A stretch of DNA of 10,044 nucleotides, taken from the NCBI GenBank assembly GCA_026388755.1, contig JAPLJE010000317.1, positions 1 to 10,044 of the forward strand. The letters are read 5' to 3'. This stretch comes from Deltaproteobacteria bacterium. Lineage in GTDB: Bacteria > Desulfobacterota > Desulfobacteria > Desulfobacterales > Desulfatirhabdiaceae. Shown piece by piece: positions 7,227 through 10,044 of the stretch (positions within the stretch are counted from its first letter, which is position 1; every line of letters begins with the position of its first letter). Under the pieces are notes generated by a model. The model saw only the letters and a list, made by a program, of their open reading frames with translations. It was not told where the DNA came from and did not search any database. A program made the translations under genes and the position numbers.

Positions 7227-7967
7227 ATGCAAATCGATTTAGATGAGGTCTTGAGTTTGATTAATAACAACGGAATGGATATCCAGAACCGCGATAAATC
7301 ACAAGTGCGCTTGAAAGGGGTGAAAGACGGTTTCCGGGTCACTTTGGATCCAACGCTGCCGATAGGTTTTATTGAAGAGGAGCTGACGCGTCTTTTTAAC
7401 CAACTTCAGCATCTGGCATTCAATTCGCGTGTTATTCTGGATATCGGAGATACGGAAAATCACCAGGAAGTCGTTGAAAGTCTGGCTATTTTTTTAAAAA
7501 ATAAATATAATGTAAAATCAGTATCAGCGCCTCAGCGGGAACATGACATGATAGAGGACAAGCCTCGAAAACTGGATATGTCCAGTACCTGGCATCAACA
7601 CCACACCGATGCATTGATCATTGCCGGAAGGGTGAGGTCCGGTCAGAAGATCAACGCCAAAAAGCATCTGGTTATCCTGGGTGATGTGAATCCCGGAAGT
7701 GAGATTATTGCCGGAGGCGATATTCTGATCATGGGCAATCTCGGCGGTACTGCCCTGGCCGGCCAACCGGATAACGAAGACGCCATTATTCTGGCCATCG
7801 GATTCAGGCCTATTCAGATCCAGATCGGGGGCATCATTGCTGCGGGACTGCCGACGTCATCCGCGCATGCTCTTGAGTTTGCCCATGTTGAAAACGGGGG
7901 CATTGTTGTGGAAGACTATATTAAAGCAAATCCATTCGGACGGCTCACGTGGCCGGTAGTTCGTTAA
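7227..7967 (+). CDS. minC: septum site-determining protein MinC
   Basis: MinC blocks FtsZ ring assembly away from midcell and is recruited to the membrane by MinD. The 246-residue product has an N-terminal domain that would contact FtsZ (QVRLKGVKDGFRVTLDP at about residues 26-42). A variable linker follows, and then the beta-helical C-terminal domain that binds MinD. That domain contains the hallmark GRVRSGQKI (RSGQ at 137-140), VILGDVNPGSEI, AGGDILIMGNLGG and AIGFRPIQIQIGG. A C-terminal extension (LEFAHVENGGIVVEDYIK) goes beyond the minimal E. coli-type end. The family usually shows LRG where LGG stands here. The ATG at 7227 has no Shine-Dalgarno; an in-frame ATG at 7275 (MDIQNRDK) is closer to the conserved core and could be the true start. 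minD follows after 11 nt, so the genes form one operon. Confidence 0.93.
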   Translation: MQIDLDEVLSLINNNGMDIQNRDKSQVRLKGVKDGFRVTLDPTLPIGFIEEELTRLFNQLQHLAFNSRVILDIGDTENHQEVVESLAIFLKNKYNVKSVSAPQREHDMIEDKPRKLDMSSTWHQHHTDALIIAGRVRSGQKINAKKHLVILGDVNPGSEIIAGGDILIMGNLGGTALAGQPDNEDAIILAIGFRPIQIQIGGIIAAGLPTSSAHALEFAHVENGGIVVEDYIKANPFGRLTWPVVR

Positions 7968-7974
7968 AGAGGTG
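7968..7974 (+). promoter_or_regulatory. ribosome binding site that fixes the minD start at TTG 7979
   Basis: AGAGGTG lies directly after the minC stop codon. Its core AGAGG ends 6 nt before the TTG at 7979-7981, an ideal spacing. From this TTG the protein starts MEGKIIVITSGKGG, exactly as MinD proteins normally begin. The longer frame from the GTG at 7949 would add ten residues overlapping minC and has no such site. Confidence 0.8.
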
Positions 7975-7978
7975 TTCA

Positions 7979-8779
7979 TTGGAAGGAAAAATAATCGTCA
8001 TAACGTCTGGTAAAGGCGGTGTTGGCAAAACGACTGCAACAGCCTCTATCGGTGCGGCGTTGGCTTTGGAAGGCAAACAGGTTGCCGTGGTGGATATGGA
8101 TATCGGCCTGCGGAATCTGGATGTGGTGATGGGGCTTGAAAACCGCATTGTGTTTAATGTCGTGGATGCGGTTAAGGGCAAATGTAAGATCAAACAGGCT
8201 GCCATAAAGGATCGGCGGATTGAAAACCTGTATCTGATTCCCGCATCTCAAAGTGACAACAAAGATGTCCTGACTCCCGATGCCATGGTTCGGTTCTGCA
8301 AGGAGCTGCGAAAAGAATTTGATTTTGTGCTGCTGGACTGTCCTGCAGGCATCGAACGGGGCTTTGAAAACTCCGTTGCGCCAGCGGACGAGGCCGTGGT
8401 GATCTGCACGCCTGAAATTTCTTCTGTTCGCGATGCCGACCGGGTCATCGGACTGTTGTATGCGCGATCCATTACGCCGAAACTGATTGTCAACCGTATC
8501 GTTCCTGAAATGGTTGAAAGAGGGGATATGCTCAGTCATGAGGATGTGGTGGAAGTATTGTCTATCGAACTTCTGGGCCTGGTTGAGATGGACACCCAGG
8601 TTATCATATCGACCAATTCGGGAATTCCCCTGGTTCTGCAGAAAGATTCAAATGCTGGCCAGGCGTTCCGGCGTATTGCCATGCGAATGAATGGGCAAAA
8701 AAATCTTCCCATAGAAATTCCGCAAACTTCCAAATCCTTCTGGAAACGAGTTGGCCAAAAAATCGGCATCGGTAAATAA
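7979..8779 (+). CDS. minD: septum site-determining ATPase MinD (TTG start)
   Basis: MinD is a ParA/MRP-type ATPase that dimerises with ATP, binds the inner membrane, recruits MinC and is released by MinE-stimulated hydrolysis. From the TTG the product is 266 residues, a normal MinD length. It carries the deviant Walker A GKGGVGKTT with signature Lys12 and Lys17. Switch I Asp39 and Asp41 lie in VVDMDIGLRNLD, and Walker B Asp120 is in VLLDCPAGIE. IVNRIVPEMVERGDML and NSGIPLVLQKDSNAGQAFRR are conserved family segments. The C-terminal SFWKRVGQKIGIGK (about 253-266) is the amphipathic membrane-targeting helix. All key residues are intact. It sits 11 nt after minC and 9 nt before minE. Confidence 0.96.
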   Translation: MEGKIIVITSGKGGVGKTTATASIGAALALEGKQVAVVDMDIGLRNLDVVMGLENRIVFNVVDAVKGKCKIKQAAIKDRRIENLYLIPASQSDNKDVLTPDAMVRFCKELRKEFDFVLLDCPAGIERGFENSVAPADEAVVICTPEISSVRDADRVIGLLYARSITPKLIVNRIVPEMVERGDMLSHEDVVEVLSIELLGLVEMDTQVIISTNSGIPLVLQKDSNAGQAFRRIAMRMNGQKNLPIEIPQTSKSFWKRVGQKIGIGK

Positions 8780-8788
8780 GGTGATCCT

Positions 8789-9058
8789 ATGCTTCATGGA
8801 TGGTTGAAAAAGCTGATGGGCAAAGGCGACAGCAAGAATGTTGCCAAAAAGCGGCTTCAGTTTGCACTGATATATGACAAGCTGGAAGTATCGGACGATA
8901 TCCTGATCAAATTGCACCAGGATATCGTGGATGTTATTTCCCGCTATTTTGAAATTGACAAGGAAACCCTCAAACTGGACATTCGAAAATCAGAAGGCAA
9001 ATCCGCCCTGGTTGTCAATACGCCGATATTGTCCGCCAAACGGCCTCATCCGGCGTGA
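8789..9058 (+). CDS. minE: cell division topological specificity factor MinE
   Basis: MinE stimulates the ATPase of MinD and restricts MinCD to the poles, giving the oscillation that leaves midcell free for FtsZ. The 89-residue product has the expected three parts. They are a short amphipathic N-terminal membrane segment (LHGWLKKLMG), the MinD-contact helix KNVAKKRLQFALIYDK (16-31), and a dimerisation domain containing LHQDIVDVISRYFEID and KLDIRKSEGKSALVVNTPI. Length and order match proteobacterial MinE. The ATG at 8789 has the ribosome site AAGGTGAT, whose first bases overlap the minD stop, so the two genes are closely coupled. The C-terminus (LSAKRPHPA) is short and not conserved. No clear terminator on the + strand follows the gene. 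Confidence 0.95.
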   Translation: MLHGWLKKLMGKGDSKNVAKKRLQFALIYDKLEVSDDILIKLHQDIVDVISRYFEIDKETLKLDIRKSEGKSALVVNTPILSAKRPHPA

Positions 9059-9062
9059 CAGC

Positions 9063-9089
9063 AAAAAAATGATTCAGCCTTTTCGCTGA
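9063..9089 (-). terminator. Rho-independent terminator of the downstream minus-strand gene
   Basis: Read on the minus strand, TCAGC (9089-9085) and GCTGA (9078-9074) form a 5-bp stem with a 6-nt GAAAAG loop. It is followed after ATCA by seven T residues (9069-9063). The gene's own stop codon TGA lies in the 3' arm. The stem is short, but position and T-run fit a terminator for the gene ending at 9074. Transcription leaving minE on the other strand has no T-run after this hairpin. Confidence 0.5.
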
Positions 9090-10044
9090 CGATTGATGTC
9101 AGCAGGGCTAATAAAATAGGCGATATCCTGAATGGTGTTTTTCCCCAGAAGGAATTTGATATATTCAACGGCCAGAACCGACTGCATCTGATACTGGCTG
9201 AGCTGGCTCAGATATGAACTGTCTTTTATGGTTTCAGCAATCAGCTTTCCGCCTGAACTGCTATCCTCTTTATATTTTTGTGACAAGAGGGTGATGTAAT
9301 TTTTGACTTTGTCTCTGAGTTCGTCTGCAGAAAATGTTTTGATCATGGAAAATATCTCTGCCATTTGATCCGGTTCCGGAAGAGAAGAATATTCAAGAAT
9401 CCCTTTTACCGTATCTGTATACCGCTGAAGTCCGCGATAGATATGCTGGTTCTGCACCATGTTCATATCCGCCCATCCTGCGCGAAGCCATTTGAAAATT
9501 CCACAGTGCACCAGGGGACTCGCGCCACCTTGCTCAACGAATATGGATATGGTATAGGAATCATACATATAGGAATTCACCCATCCCAGCCCCGGTTTGT
9601 TCAGCCCGTTCTGGCCTGAATAGAAATAATCCCAGTTATCATCTTTTCCCAGAACCACTCCTTTTTTGCCGACATCCGAAACATTTTTCTGCTTGGATAT
9701 GGAAACCAGGACAGGGCGACCCTGATATTTCAACAGAATCAGGGTGCGGTTCAGGTCATACCCATAATAAGCGCCGGTATTCAGATCAGGAGTGATTTCT
9801 TCATGCTCGACCCCGGTGACCATGATCGGGTGATCCAGCCGCGACAGCATTGAAGATAAATCGGGAGGGAGCTGTTTTTTTCCGTTAACCTCTGTCCAGT
9901 AAGCCAGACGAATCGAAGAGGGCGATAGGATGAACGGCGGAATACCGGGATTAAAACCGATATTCAGGACATGTTTGAGATCTTTGCGAATATCAAATTC
10001 ATGATAGGCCGAAGCGATGTTTGTTCGATTCCCGGGGAAATATA
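9074..10044 (-). CDS. protein of unknown function (5' end outside window)
   Basis: The minus-strand frame is open from the window edge down to TGA at 9074-9076, giving 322 complete codons. The ATG at 9848-9850 is internal, because the frame continues upstream through FNPGIPPFILSPSSIRLAYW with no stop. I do not recognise a family. The visible part has aromatic-rich beta-type segments (LNTGAYYGYDLNRTLILLKY, DDNWDYFYSGQNG, GWVNSYMYDSYTISIFVEQG). A predicted helical C-terminal half follows (GILEYSSLPEPDQMAEIF; YQMQSVLAVEYIKFLLGKN). There is no membrane segment or clear catalytic motif in the visible portion. A conserved-looking CGIFKWLRAGWADMNMV contains a lone cysteine. The gene converges on minE and has its own terminator-like hairpin, so it is not part of the min operon. 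Confidence 0.75.
   Translation of the reverse strand, partial: YFPGNRTNIASAYHEFDIRKDLKHVLNIGFNPGIPPFILSPSSIRLAYWTEVNGKKQLPPDLSSMLSRLDHPIMVTGVEHEEITPDLNTGAYYGYDLNRTLILLKYQGRPVLVSISKQKNVSDVGKKGVVLGKDDNWDYFYSGQNGLNKPGLGWVNSYMYDSYTISIFVEQGGASPLVHCGIFKWLRAGWADMNMVQNQHIYRGLQRYTDTVKGILEYSSLPEPDQMAEIFSMIKTFSADELRDKVKNYITLLSQKYKEDSSSGGKLIAETIKDSSYLSQLSQYQMQSVLAVEYIKFLLGKNTIQDIAYFISPADINRQRKG
9085..9103. repeat. inverted repeat at the end of the unknown gene
   Basis: GCTGAC at 9085-9090 pairs perfectly with GTCAGC at 9098-9103 around a 7-nt loop. It lies within the last codons of the minus-strand gene and shares the bases 9085-9089 with the terminator hairpin, so the two structures exclude each other. 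Confidence 0.4.

Noticed and set aside
1..10044. Search for defence-island, mobile-element, tRNA or CRISPR signals
   Set aside because: No transposase, integrase, repeat array or tRNA-like fold is seen. The Lon-like protein invites comparison with BrxL of BREX, but no other BREX gene is present and it has two AAA+ modules.

Overview
The window looks like a chromosomal core or lightly accessory region of a Gram-negative bacterium of roughly balanced base composition. The min locus in the order minC-minD-minE, with MinE carrying the proteobacterial-type contact helix, together with the TraB-like and Lon-like genes, suggests a Desulfobacterota (delta-proteobacterial) genome. That placement is an inference from protein style. 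I see no tRNA, rRNA, CRISPR array, insertion sequence or phage gene.

Left part (1-5732, + strand). The 3' end of a TraB/PrgY-family membrane protein is followed, after a 95-nt AT-rich gap, by a tight three-gene cluster. It holds an alpha/beta hydrolase, a membrane-anchored SPFH/Band-7 protein 19 nt downstream, and a 1142-residue protein whose start codon overlaps the SPFH stop by one base. The large protein has two AAA+ modules and a C-terminal Lon-type (S16) protease domain. An SPFH membrane scaffold coupled to a two-AAA Lon-like protease recalls HflK/HflC with FtsH, but with a different protease. It is the best candidate here for a poorly described system.

Middle (5733-7068, - strand). A convergent metal-dependent amidohydrolase gene is separated from the protease gene by about 94 nt that contain a perfect 6-bp hairpin.

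Right part (7069-9058, + strand). A divergent intergenic region carries a good sigma70-like promoter and a hairpin in the leader. The compact minCDE operon that follows sets division-site placement: MinD is the membrane-bound ATPase, MinC the FtsZ inhibitor, and MinE the topological factor that makes MinCD oscillate. MinD almost certainly starts at a TTG codon.

Far right (9059-10044, - strand). A convergent gene of unknown function runs off the end of the window. Its stop codon lies inside a hairpin followed by a T-run on its own strand, a likely terminator for that gene.
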